Shown: positions 48,601-59,814 of the stretch, piece after piece
How the letters are laid out: each line of letters starts with the position of its first letter
Position numbering within the stretch: the stretch's first letter is position 1
DNA from: Malurus cyaneus samueli
Taxonomy: Eukaryota > Chordata > Aves > Passeriformes > Maluridae
Direction: 5' to 3'
Assembly: GCA_009741485.1 (NCBI GenBank)
Contig: CM019238.1
Coordinates: 10,866,701 to 10,930,700 of the forward strand
Length of the DNA: 64,000 nucleotides
Translations under genes and position numbers: made by a program
Notes under the pieces: model-generated
Seen by the model: only the letters and a program-made list of their open reading frames with translations
The model's database searches: none
What the model was told of the DNA's origin: nothing

Positions 48601-51248
48601 AGAACTGCCTGCACTCAGCATCAGCAAATGTTCCCTTCTGCTCCAGCTCCGTGGGGGTTGCTGTGCGTGAGCCGGAGCCAGAGTTGTCAGTGAACTTTGG
48701 AAATGCACCGTGCATGGCTGGAATCGAGCCGTCTTGAGGGGGAAAGTCAGCTTTAAAAACACTTAAAATTAATTATCTTTTTTTCCACAAAACATTTTCA
48801 GTGTTTATTACTTGACAAATATGCACCTCGCCTCTCATTTTAAAATTATTTTAATTTTGTGAGGCTGTTATTGCGGCATGAATATGCAGATCTATCCTAC
48901 ACAGAATATTTCCATTATGGAAAAGGTATAAATCCTGAAAGTAACTTTTCTAAACTGCACAATGCAGCAAATAAGAGGAAATAAAAAATATTCGTGCAGC
49001 AGGGGAGCTCACTTCACATCTGGAAGCACATCGATGCATCTCCACCTGCAGCACTGCACTTGGAGAAGGGGTCATGGATGCTACTTTGGCAGGCGATGCT
49101 GGCTGAAAGAGCTGCAGAAATCTGCCTTAAACACACGTGGGTACTCACTACATGTAAGCTGCAGCTCCTCAAATGCTCAAATCAAGTCCACCAGTAATTA
49201 CCTGCAGAACTGCAAATAGTGAATCAACATTGTCACAAGCAATTGAAACTTTATGGAGCTTAGTTCCTCCTCTACCCAAGCTCTGTGCTCTGCTTCCTAA
49301 CAGATTCTGTTACAATTCATGGCAAATGCTCACAGAAAATCCTCTGGAGTTCAGGTGGTGGAAGGTATGTGTTCTTTTGAGAGAAAATCAAGTTGTGTAA
49401 TTTCTGAACAGGAAATACTTTTGCTTAATGGATATTGTGCTCTCTTTGTGATCTGTAATATCAATGCAAAGTGATTGTGGGCTGGATATAAACCTGCTCT
49501 GTCTGAACAAAAAAAAAAACCTGTTCGTTCTTCATACTGCTCTTAGATGCTGAAAATATGTATTGTCACACCAAATAAGTATCAAATTGTATCAGATTTG
49601 CCAGCATAAATACTTAGAATGCTGATTGAAAGGAACTATTCTGTAAGTAGACTGGAATAGGAAATGTTTGTGAATACAGTCTTCTTGTAAGCCATGCACA
49701 AAAACTTTGTAAATTCCACGTTGGGATTTGGTGCTGAGAGGTCCAAGGTAAGGACCAGGAAAACTTACCTGGTTTCAAGGTGGAACTGCTGGAAGAACAC
49801 TGAGCACTATGAGCACTCGATTCTTTTGCCAAGTCCTTATTAAGGAAAAAAAAAAAGGAAATATTTAACTGTGAAATGAGATGGAACCCGGGCTGTAAAA
49901 AAACACCTTTTTCCAGGTAAATGTGCAAAGAGGATCAGAAAGTTTCTGTGCCATTGGAAGTGTGGGTTTGAAACTTAGGCAAGAGCCTATTTTAAAGGCT
50001 CATTAGAGACATTACCTTGCCTTGAAAAGAAAAAGGGCAGCAAGAAAAAAGATCAGTGTCTGGAGTAACAGGTATTTTATAGCTGCTGTCCATTTAATGG
50101 CAAATTTCACTTCCCTTTCTAATGGAAAGAAAGATGCAAAATGGTAAAGAACTCATTGTTGCACCCTTCCTTTTGTAAAACATTGTGACTGAGCACTTTC
50201 TATACTGGAACTATTCTATTTGGGAACAATTGTGTAATATCCAGTGTGTCCTTCTGTCCATGTCTCTTCTCAGCAGAGGTGAATTCCTCCCAAAGTTTTG
50301 TAAAGATAGGTGGAGACTGGCACTGGCTCATGCAAAAGGTCATTTTCAAGGACAGGTGTTGGAAAAATATACACAAAAAATTCTTTCTTCTGCAACTGAA
50401 ATACTGTTTTTCTCGTCAGCTTCAGAGTAGAGATGAGTCGGTTCCCTGTGCTTGAGTTTGCTTCAGTTGCTCTCACTGATGTGAAGAGAACAGAAGTGAA
50501 CCCGAAACTGCCCATAGCAAAATCTGTTAGAGAGTTACTCAACCAGGATATCTTTTGCTCTGAGATAGATGTTGTACTGACTTTGATAAGCCAATGCAAA
50601 AAAAAATCCAGATAAAAAAGAGCTGGTGCTCTTGGAGCAAGTGCTGTTGGAGATCCACAGCTCTCAAATGTTGTGTTGTGGTCTCACAGGCTGTTCAACC
50701 TTTCCTTTAGGGTTAAAATAATGAGGAGCTAGTTGCAGTCTTGGCTGGAAGGTTACCTATGGCTTCATAATTAGTTTTTCATCAAGTTCTGCCCTCAGTC
50801 ACATTGCTGAAATTCCTATAACTTCATTAGGGTTGACTGGGTTTAACTAAGGCATTATTTGCCCTAAGATTACCTGCAGTCAAAAATTTGCTGAATGTTG
50901 GGGGTTCAGTAATTAAAGGTGTGTTTACAGGAAACAATACAGGCAGAACTGGAGAACAACAACAGTTCCCAAATCAAAGCTGTGGCCACATGAAAGAGAG
51001 AAGAGGATTGCGAAGAAAATTTAGGTTTAGCATCCTCCAGTGTTATGGAAGCAGGTGAAGCAATTCTGCAGCAAACACTATGGTCAGGAGAGCAGCTTGG
51101 GGCTGGCCTTTCACTTGGTAATATTGCTGATCCCAAATGAATCCCCCGGAGAACACAGGGAAATGGTTTTGTGTGTCTGTCACTCACATTCCCTAGGTCA
51201 CCGAGGGCTTAGCGAGCAGCCTTACTGTATCTGAGGGGGACTGCAAGG

Positions 51249-51541
51249 AAACCAGAGAGGGGCTGTTCATCGGAACTGTGGGAACAGAACAAGGGGGAAT
51301 GGCTCCAGACTGAAGGAGAGTACGTTTAGGTTAGATAATAAGAAGAAATTAATTACTTTGAGAGTTGTGAGGCACTGGCACAAAGAAGCTGTGGATGCAC
51401 CATCCCTGGAAATGTCCAAGACCAGGTCGGATGGGGCTTGGATCAACCTTTGTTTAGGGGAAGGTGTCCCTGCCCATGGCAAGGGGCTTGGAACTAAATG
51501 GTCTTTAAGGTCTCTTACAACTCAAGCCATTCTGTGATTTT
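51249..51541 (+). repeat. CR1 LINE 3' fragment (about 290 bp)
   Basis: The plus strand contains AACAAGGGGGAATGGCT, GTTGTGAGGCACTGGCACAA, GATGCACCATCCCTGGAAAT, GGTGTCCCTGCCCATGGCAA, GAACTAAATGGTCTTTAAGG and CATTCTGTGATTTTA, the sense CR1 3' region through its terminus. It is the longest sense-orientation CR1 copy here and lies about 110 bases left of the TCCA array. Confidence 0.93.
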
Positions 51542-51654
51542 ACAATTGTTGCCTCGTTCTGTTCCAGCTGCTCTCAGATGCATCAAGCTGCTGGAGACAA
51601 GCTCTCCTAGCAGAGTGCCTACCTCTGTGCAGTCTGGCTGCTTCTTCCTTCTTT

Positions 51655-52335
51655 TTGCTATCCATCCATCCCTTCTCTCCATCCCTCCATCCATCCCTCC
51701 ATTCCTCCATCCATCCCTCCCTTCTCTCCATCCCTTCATCCATCCCTTCTCTCCATCCATCTGGTCCATCATACCATCGTTCCCTCCCTCCAGTCCATTT
51801 CATCCCTCGTCCATTCATCCCTCCGCCATTTCATCCCTCCCTCCCTCCCCCCTCCCTTCCCTCCCTCCCTCCCTCCCTCCCTCCCTCCCTCCTCCATCCC
51901 TCTCCTCCATCCCTTCTCTCCATCCCTTCTCTCCATCCATCCATCCATCCATCCAATCCATCCATCCATCCCATCCATCCATCCATCCATCCATCCATAC
52001 ATCCATCCCATCCAATCCATTCCATCCATCCATCCATCATCCAATCCCATCCTCATCCATGCATCCATCCATCCATGCATCCATCCATCATCCACCATCC
52101 ATGCATCCATCCACCATCCATCCATCCATCCCATCATCCATCCATCCATACATCCATCCATCCATCCATCATCATCCATCCCATCCATCTTCTTCCTCCA
52201 TCCATCCATCCATCCATCCATCCATGCATCCATGCATCCATCCATCCATCCATCCATCACATCATCCATCCATCACATCATCATCCATCTCCTCCATCTC
52301 CCATCTATCCATCCATCCATCCATCCATCATCCTC
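51655..52335. repeat. (TCCA/ATCC)n tetranucleotide array with CCCT core
   Basis: About 680 bases of TCCA/ATCC repeats with interruptions (CCCT, CATT, GCATCC, ACATCC, CATCATCC). A nearly pure CCCT run lies at about 51,838-51,893; its complement is GGGAGGGAGGG, which fits the G-quadruplex pattern. Long open frames across it (rich in HPSIHPS on one strand and DGWMDGW on the other) are artefacts of stop-free repeats. The array ends at the start of the right-hand CpG island. Confidence 0.97.
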
Positions 52336-52412
52336 CTCCTCTCTCTCTGTCCCTCCCTCCCCGCTCTCACCGAGGCCCCCCCTCTTTCCCCGGCCCCGCC
52401 CCGCGCATGCGC

Positions 52413-52533
52413 GGTGCTGTCCCCCCGATCGGTGACGCGGGCCGGGCGGGCGGGGCGCGGGGAGCGGGGCCGCGCTCGGCACTCGGGACGCTCCGGAGCG
52501 GGGCCGCGGCCGGGGCCGGCGGCGCAGCCGCAG
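52413..52533 (+). other. Putative first exon (mostly or fully non-coding), plus strand
   Basis: GC-rich sequence ending GCCGCAG|GTGAGA, a near-perfect donor. The 5' end is unknown and is set here just after the NRF1 motif. An ATG within the NRF1 palindrome (52,406-52,408) opens a 42-codon glycine/alanine/arginine-rich frame up to the donor. I do not recognise that peptide and treat it as composition. The most likely gene is KLHL13, whose BTB-BACK-Kelch exons would lie right of the window. Confidence 0.5.
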
Positions 52534-52672
52534 GTGAGAGCGGGTGTGGGGACCCTGCGCGGTTCTGCCCCGCTCGGGGGCCCGGCGGACCGGGGGCTCC
52601 GCGTCCTGCGGGGCCTGCGCTGCCGCGGGGGGGAGCGGGGCCGCGCTCGGTGAGCGGCGCGGGGGGGCTGCC

Positions 52673-52868
52673 TTCACCCGGGGCTGCCCCGAGGGTCTCC
52701 CGTTCACCGGGGGCTGCCCCGAGGGTCTCCCGTTCACCGGGGGCTGTCCGAGGGTCTCCCGTTCACCGAGGGCTGTCCGAGGGTCTCCCGTTCACCGAGG
52801 GCTGTCCGAGGGTCTCCCGTTCACCGAGGGCTGTCCGAGGGTCTCCCGTTCACCGGGGCTGTCCGAGG
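52673..52868. repeat. GC-rich minisatellite, 29-30-bp unit, about 6.5 copies
   Basis: Units carry GAGGGTCTCCCGTTCACCG. The first two full units are 30 bases (GGGCTGCCCC start) and the later ones 28-29 (GGGCTGTCCG start), with very few substitutions between neighbours. It sits in the CpG island just inside the presumed first intron. Confidence 0.95.
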
Positions 52869-53170
52869 CCGCGGCGGGAGCGCTGCTGGCAGCGGGGGCT
52901 CCTCCGAGCGGGGTGTCCCGGCTGCGCTTTGGGGGCGCGGGCGGTGACCCCTGTCCCGGGGGAGGGTCGGTGTGGGGCAGGGGGCACCCGCCGGTGAGGG
53001 GGGAACACGGGGCAGCCCCATTGCTGCGGGTGCCCAGCGAGGGCTGCTCTGTGCGGGGACACTGCCAAAGTGCCCGGCGGGGCAGGGACAGGACAGGGAC
53101 GGGGCTGGCCGGACGGGGGTCCCGGCCGGGAGTGACCGGGACAGGAGCGAGTGTCCTGTCCCGGCCGGGG

Positions 53171-54611
53171 TCGGGGCTTGTGCCGCTCGCAAAAAGTGTC
53201 TTTAACTCTCCTTTTCCAGGCTTTGTTGTGCAGCCATTGTAATCGTTCTCTTCCTTCCCCCGGCCCGTTCTGCTCGTCAGTGTTTATTGTTCCCTGGTCT
53301 TTAAATAGGCTGCATGAGCTCTGGGTGCAGGAAGGAGTTTTGGGGATTAGTTCTGAGATGCAGCCATTAGGTTCTAATTAACTTGCTGGTTTTCTCTTCT
53401 CCCTGTTCTCATAAAAATTTAGGCCAAGCTCTGTTTTTAGTCGGTACTGTTCAGGACTTTTCGCCTCCGTATGAAAAGTGCGATGTTAACTTGAGAGCCC
53501 TCGGAGTGCTGGCGCGGCTCCTTTGTGTATTTCAGGAGACGCAAGGTGCGCATCTTTCTCAGCTTTGTATGGCAAAGGGCTCTTCAGCTTGGATGTTCTG
53601 TGTGTCAGTGAAACTGATGCTGTCTTGGACCTGCTGTGAAATCTGCATCAGAAATACTTCCCGGACCCATTTAAATACGCCTCATACATTTGAATAGAAT
53701 GCTACTGAGGAGTTTTCCTTATTCTTTTCCCAGTGAGCTACACATAGAGATAATGCTAATGAATAACCTTCAGGGCACTCTTCCCACTTCTCTGATTTCA
53801 TGGTAGAGCCTGTTCTGCAGTCCTGTTTAATACTAGAATATGCTGCAGAGTGTTGATAGTAAAAAAAAGTTTGTGTAGTAACTAGGATTAAATGCTATCC
53901 TGAATGCACTTTTTGTGATCTCTTTGATTCTATGATTTTCTATGATTTTGAAAATTGTGCTTCTAAACATTTTCCTTCACTTTTAAAGTTCAAAAAATTG
54001 TGGTGAGCTGCCAGCACAAATTAGCATGCTGCTCTGCTTCAAAGGAGCAAGGCTGCTTCTAGTGAGCCTTGGCTTGACACTAGGTGTCAAAAATGAATTA
54101 AAGTGACTTTGCCTGAGACAGCTTTTTTTTTTTATTACTTTAAAGAATTTCTTCTCTTCTGTAAAAGATTCACTAAACTGAAAGTCATCTGAGGCCGTAG
54201 TTCAACTGTTCCTAATCTGTAGCAGTCGTAGTGGCTTGGGGACTTCTGCAATTCATGGTGTCATTGGCACAACTTCTGGTGATGCATGAAGCAGATCAGC
54301 AAATGTACCCAGCCAGAAGAAAGGGGTTATGTCCAGATTCCCTGGTCCAGTTTGTAGTAGAGACCCCCAAATGATAGCAGAGCATTTCTGTGGAGCTGTG
54401 ATGAGCCCTGGGATGATCCCAGGCAGCCTGTGGGGATGAGGCAGGGAAGGGAATAAGTGCAGCTGGTGTCACTCATGGGGCAGTGTGTGAGGCTCAGAGG
54501 GGAAGTGAGGTGTAGCTGCTGCAGGAAAAAGTCTTGTGCTGGCACATGAACTGTGCAGAAGCACGGTGGGGTTGGGCATACAAAGAAAAGCCTTGCCTTT
54601 CCCCCCTGAAT
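53171..54611 (+). other. Presumed first intron of right-hand gene, proximal part
   Basis: About 1.4 kb beyond the CpG island with no exon that I can support. A short CR1-like tail (GATTCTATGATTTTCTATGA) lies at about 53,927-53,946. Confidence 0.5.
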
Positions 54612-54722
54612 TGCAGGCCAGGTTGGGTAGGGCATTGAGCAGCCTGGTCTAATGAAAGTGGGGTTGGAATGGAATGATATTTGAGGTCCCTACCAACCCA
54701 AACTGTTTCACGGGTCTATGAA
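54612..54722 (+). repeat. CR1 LINE 3'-end fragment
   Basis: GCCAGGTTGGGTAGGGCATT, GAGCAGCCTGGTCTAATGAA, TTTGAGGTCCCTACCAACCC and AAACTGTTTCACGGGTCTAT match the sense CR1 3' end. Confidence 0.9.
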
Positions 54723-57700
54723 TTCTAGTAATAAGTGTGGTATTTTCTTAGTTTTGTTTTCTAACAGGCTGAAAAAAATGTTGGAGTTAAAAAAAAAAAT
54801 CAAGCTATCTCTTGTTGAATATATCTCAGTGTAATACAATACTGGTATGTTTCTTTGACACTGTGATCAAGCCCAGGTAGTCTGGATCTAAAGGTATAAT
54901 CTCTGTTGTCTGAAATAAGAGATCAATGAAGTTACCTCCAGGGTTGTATGTTCTTGGTGTGGCCCAGCTGTTTGAAAGGGATAATTAATCAACACTACAA
55001 AGAAAGTGTTGGTAGAGAACTCCAAAGGAATCTGCAGTGTGTTCTGCTCCAAGTGTTTCTGCTAGCACTACTCTATCACCTCCACAAACACCACAAGCAA
55101 AGCTGTCAGAAATGCTCATGTTTTTCATGGTTGTTAGGTTGCTGAAGTAGCTGTGATGCCTAGTATATGGCTTTTTTTTTTTTTCCTTTACTCTTTTAGA
55201 TGATATATCTGTGCTGGCAGAACCTTCTGTGAAACTGCACTATGGAAAACATCTCAACAATTAAGAAGCGTTTTAAGAGCAGCAGCCTCAGAATGTATTC
55301 AGTGTTTGGGTGTTTCACTGTATCAATAGTGCAAAACTTTTCTAATGACTCTTAATAGCTTATCAAAGTTGATTTTGACAGCCTGGGGCTGGGTTCACAG
55401 GGATAGATGCTTTTATCACAGATCTGGCATAGTGTTTATGAGTGTCAGTGTGAGTGGGAGGTAAAAGCTTAAATCGATGGGGCAACATATGTTCTCCTTT
55501 CCTTTCAAGGTTCCCTACTTTCAGCTTTTTATGATTCTCACAGCTGTATTGCTTTGTCAGAGTACTGACGGAAATATTTTTATGGTCTTCTTTTTAACTA
55601 TTTGTGATGCAACAGGTTTATTAAAAATGTGAGATTAGAGCTGTATGGATAAATTAAAAACACTGCAATGGAAGAAATTTTTCTCAGTATATTGGTTAGC
55701 CCTAAGCAAAGTGTCTTTGAACAACTATGAGTAATTAAACAATGTTAGATTGTAGTCTCTGGAAGCAAATGCATGCTTTTGGTGGGCATTCAGGGGAATT
55801 GAAAAGTTTTCCAGTTTTAGCTGACTTGCTTTCATAAAGCTTTGTCTCTCAGGGCTTTACACAGTAGGAAGTGTTTTGGTGTGAAAGTGTGCTTATGCCA
55901 TGTAGTGCAGACAGGAGGTTCTGACAAGGGAACCAGGCTGAAAGAGCACTGGAGTGGGAGATACAGGGAGTTGGAATGTGTGACTTGGTATTGGTGACAG
56001 AAGTGTTTCACAAGTGGATTTCCTGAAAATACCTTTTGGATTTAGAGGTAGGAAGGGATCTGTTCGAACCCGAGATGAGCTTGCAACCTGTGACAAATTT
56101 TAAACCTGACTCCTTTAATTGGCCTGTATCTTTCAGAAGACTAATTAAGAAAATTTGGGTGAATTTCCATGTTCAGTGATCTGTAATGAATTTGATGTTC
56201 TCAGTGCCTGTTCTGAGAAGCTGTTTTCAAGTGAGTCAGCTGTACTACTTTTTGAAGAATGCCCCAGCAAGTGATTCATGTTATCAATGTTTTTGCTTTA
56301 ATCTTGCCATAGAAAGTATGTAATTTTGTTTCCTTTTGTGGAAACAGTGTTTTGTTAATACTATGGCAATGGTCATATGATTCCTTTTGTTTTAATTTCT
56401 TTGTGACTGTTGCAGCTGCTTGGTGGGTGTTCTGTCTGTAGTTGTGAAATGTGCGATTTGTTTGGCAATGCCAGCTATTCTGTTTGGTTTCTTTAATGTG
56501 AAATACTTAAAATATGAGGAAGCTTATGTACAGGAGAAAATAGATTGTGAACGGAAATTTTGCTTTTAAAGAAGTTCTTAGAGCTTCTGCCCTGACTTGT
56601 AGTTGCTTAAATTTTGGGGAAAACTTAAGTCTTTTCTCCATTTCCTTGTTAAGGAGCATCAGTCTTACCGGGTCTTACAGGCCCCATGCCTGTTTGAACT
56701 GCCAGACTGTACATTTTGCTTTCCCTTTTCAAGGGCCCCTTCTCTGGAGGGTGCCCAGACAGTGATGCACATGGAAGGCTACTGACAGAGCAAAACTGCT
56801 GCTGTTGTTTGTGCAGGTGTGGATGGGACCAGAGCAGAACTGGTTGTCAGTAGGCAAAGCAGCAGGACTATTTACCCGAGATGTCAGACAGTCGCTTTGG
56901 CTGCTGCCTCCTGGCATATATACTTGTTTGTCCTGCCTCTCAGAAGTCTCTTTATTTGCCTGAAGTGGGAGGTGTAAGCTGCTTTAGGACAGAGGTCCTG
57001 TCTAAGCTGTTCCACCTTGCAAGAAGAAAAACAGTTGGCATAAAGCATATGGAAATTTGTTGCACGGATCTCATGGATAAAACTAGGGATGGGATGATTT
57101 GAGTGTCTGTCCTTGCTCCAAAGACTTCAAAAGTACATGTTTTAACAAATATTGCAGTGCTCAGCCACTTGTCATGTGAGTCCTGATATGAATGTAAATT
57201 TCCATCTTTGTAGGGCAGTGAGGGAAGAACTTTGTTCCTTTTTTCTTGGTAAGGAAAATAAACTCATTTTATCAGTCTATGATTCAGAAATCACCAACCA
57301 GGATTTAGCATCGTGACAAGTGAAAACCATGGTACATGGTAAATGAGCTTGATTCACACCATAACCATCTGGTCAAGTGCAAATTGTTATGAGGAAGGGG
57401 AGGTGCCATATAATGAAAAAAATCAGCAGAAAGAGTGAGTGATAATGTTTAAATATTAGAGAGAATTCTATAGGTTGAAAAAAAGCAAGAATAAACATGA
57501 ATTTCAACCCAATTCCTTTTTCCTGTTTGTTTTTTGGGATCTCCATGTGAGTGGTCTGCTCTAGTTTAAGTTGAATGTGTTCCATGTGCATTTAATTTAG
57601 TATCATGAGAACTTTGATTCCTTTGAGTAACTGACCTTATCTGATAATGCTAATGGGAAGTATCCAGCACTATGTTAAGATCGTGATCTGAAATACCCAG

Positions 57701-59774
57701 CAGGTTTTTACTGTACTGGTTTTCTAAAGTTCAAGCTCTTTCTGTCATACACTTGTAGTGGATTAGTTGTAGATCATACACTTGTAGATTGTAGTATGTT
57801 TTCTACATTTTTAAATAATTTTGTAAGAAGTGTTTCTTGTAAGTTTCAAATATGAATCATAAATTTGTTATGAATTAAAAATTAAACAGAAGGTTCACAC
57901 CTCTATTGCTGGAGGCTTTGGAGACAGTTTGGTGCTGCAGGTTCCTCTCCAGATGGGTGGTCCTGCCTTGTGCCCTCCTGCTGCAGCTCTGTTGGCAGAG
58001 CTAATGCTTGAGTGATTGCAGGGTGATTTCTTTCATGCTGCTTATCTCATGGGAAACTTACCCACTCAGTAATGTTTTTATCAGTTTGCTAACTCACCCT
58101 GTGGCTACATCTTGCTGTTGCTCTCACAGGCAGAGGCAGGAATGGTGTCTGGAGGTGAGTGGAAGGAAAGCAGCACGGCTGCTCCCAGCAGATGCTGGGG
58201 ATGAAGCATCAAACTGAGCCCAGCAGGACCAGGGCATTGCTCCCACTTCAGACTAGTCATGTTTCCAGATGTCTTTACAGAGCTCTTCCTGGGACTGCTG
58301 TTCTCCAATTAGCTTTCCATCTGTGAGGAAGCTTGATGATCCATGTAATGGCTAAATTCATTATTTCAGGTAGATGTTTATATTAAAGCAGAAATTCTAC
58401 ACTACATTAAGGAAGGGGGAAAACCTTTTCTCGGTCCTGGAGGATTCAAACACTTCACTACATCCTGCTCTTGAAGAGAGCCAAGAGGGAGAATTGGGTT
58501 GCTCTTCTGCCTTGTCAACTTCTGGTTTCTCAGAGCCTGACTCCCAAGCAGTTTCAGTGTTATGAAACACATGGTTCTGGGCAAGTTTATGGCTGCCCAC
58601 AGATTTTGAATAGAATTGAGGAAGTGAGTAGCACATCCGTTATTTAAAGAAAGCTGCGAGCAGCACTAGAATCCTACAGACGTGGGCATGTGTTCTGTAT
58701 ATATGGGTTTTTTTTTTAGAAGCTGATTATCCACCATGATGCCAGAGTTGTAGAAGACTTGTGTTAATAGTTTGTGCCTGCCACCCCCCTCCCTGATCAT
58801 CCTTCAGCTCACTGTTAGTAACTTCTTAAGTAGTAGCAACTACACGTTATAAAATACATGTGAGGTTATATTGCTGACACTTACTAACAACTATATTTTA
58901 TTGTCTGTTTATGTTGGAAGCTTTTAATAGTAACCGTGTTACCAGTTTTGTTCTCTTTAATGTTTAATTTATAATACAGCAATGATTTTATAGTTAGAAA
59001 TTTAATCTGGGTTCTTGTGTTTGCTGTTTTAAGCTTGTTTTTATACAGTGGAATTATAGCATTTCTACAAGGGTGTATGTCTTGTGAGAGATATAAACGA
59101 AAGGCTTTGCAAGCTTACACATTGAAGATGGCAATTAGGAATTAAACACTTAAGGTACAAAGGAATGAAAGGATGAATCTAGATAAGCCAACAATATTGA
59201 ATTTACCAGGTTACTTGAGCTGCCTTACACCGCTCCCTTGGTGACTCTGCAAATCTGACCAGTCTCTAGTGGTTGCTCACATTTGTTACGGGGGAGTAAA
59301 TGTGTCAGCATTCACTGTCTCTGTTCCCTTATTAGGCTTTAGCAGTACCAAACACTGGCATTTTTAATTGTAGGAGGACTATTGTGGGGATTTTTGTTAT
59401 CCAAGTGAGGCTTGGTACTGTATTTTACCCTGAGTCTGAAAATTTTGTCCTTAATGTCCAAACACAGTTCTGTCATTAAAAGGATAAAAGTAATGAGATG
59501 ATCATGTTGTCACCTGTCTTGGGGTTGGTGGAAGTGTCATTAATTCATCACTTATCTCAGTGATGTAGGTGGTATCACTTGCTATGGGAGAGCCTGGCCT
59601 GTATCTTTGCTGATCTTTTCCAGCAATGGTTTAGTAGCTGCCTTAATGTAAATTTTAATATGTGGAGGAGTTTGCTGTGAGGCTCTAAATGAACCATGGT
59701 AAAACCCTCCTAGCATCTCCCTTTAGCAAGATGATAGGGATTCTGAGATTTTGTGTTCCTATTGCAATTTCTTA

Positions 59775-59814
<40 letters not shown>

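Larger units (their letters stand above)
32609..51248. other. Intergenic sequence, no gene seen
   Basis: About 18.6 kb without a supported gene. It contains a (CCT)n run at 40,741-40,763, a T16 run at 38,422-38,437, a three-copy 12-13-bp repeat at 33,450-33,487, an 18-bp tandem duplication at 45,582-45,617, and a 269-codon open frame of unknown meaning at 33,318-34,127. Long stretches are AT-rich and could hold conserved regulatory elements, which cannot be judged without alignment. Confidence 0.7.
52340..53170 (+). promoter_or_regulatory. CpG-island promoter, plus-strand gene (KLHL13 by synteny)
   Basis: A dense CpG island of about 0.8 kb. Its left edge carries a GC box (CCCCGCCCC at 52,394-52,402) that runs into an exact NRF1 palindrome GCGCATGCGC (52,403-52,412). 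A strong plus-strand splice donor follows at 52,533/52,534. Together these suggest a TATA-less promoter firing to the right, with a start site between about 52,400 and 52,500. In mammals KLHL13 lies head-to-head with WDR44, and the arrangement here (WDR44 minus, this promoter plus) fits. No KLHL13 coding sequence is visible, so the gene name is inference. Confidence 0.75.

Noticed and set aside
19984..52413. Shared bidirectional promoter between WDR44 and the right-hand gene
   Set aside because: The two CpG islands are about 32 kb apart, so the genes are head-to-head neighbours with separate promoters.
51498..52997. 499-codon and 332-codon plus-strand open frames and a 166-codon minus-strand frame over the TCCA array
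   Set aside because: They translate the tetranucleotide repeat (HPSIHPS or DGWMDGW patterns) and run on into the CpG island. They are stop-free by composition, with no gene structure.
55170..55265. Possible exon after TTTTCCTTTACTCTTTTAG at 55,199
   Set aside because: The acceptor looks good, but no convincing donor or long open frame follows and the T-run alone explains the match.
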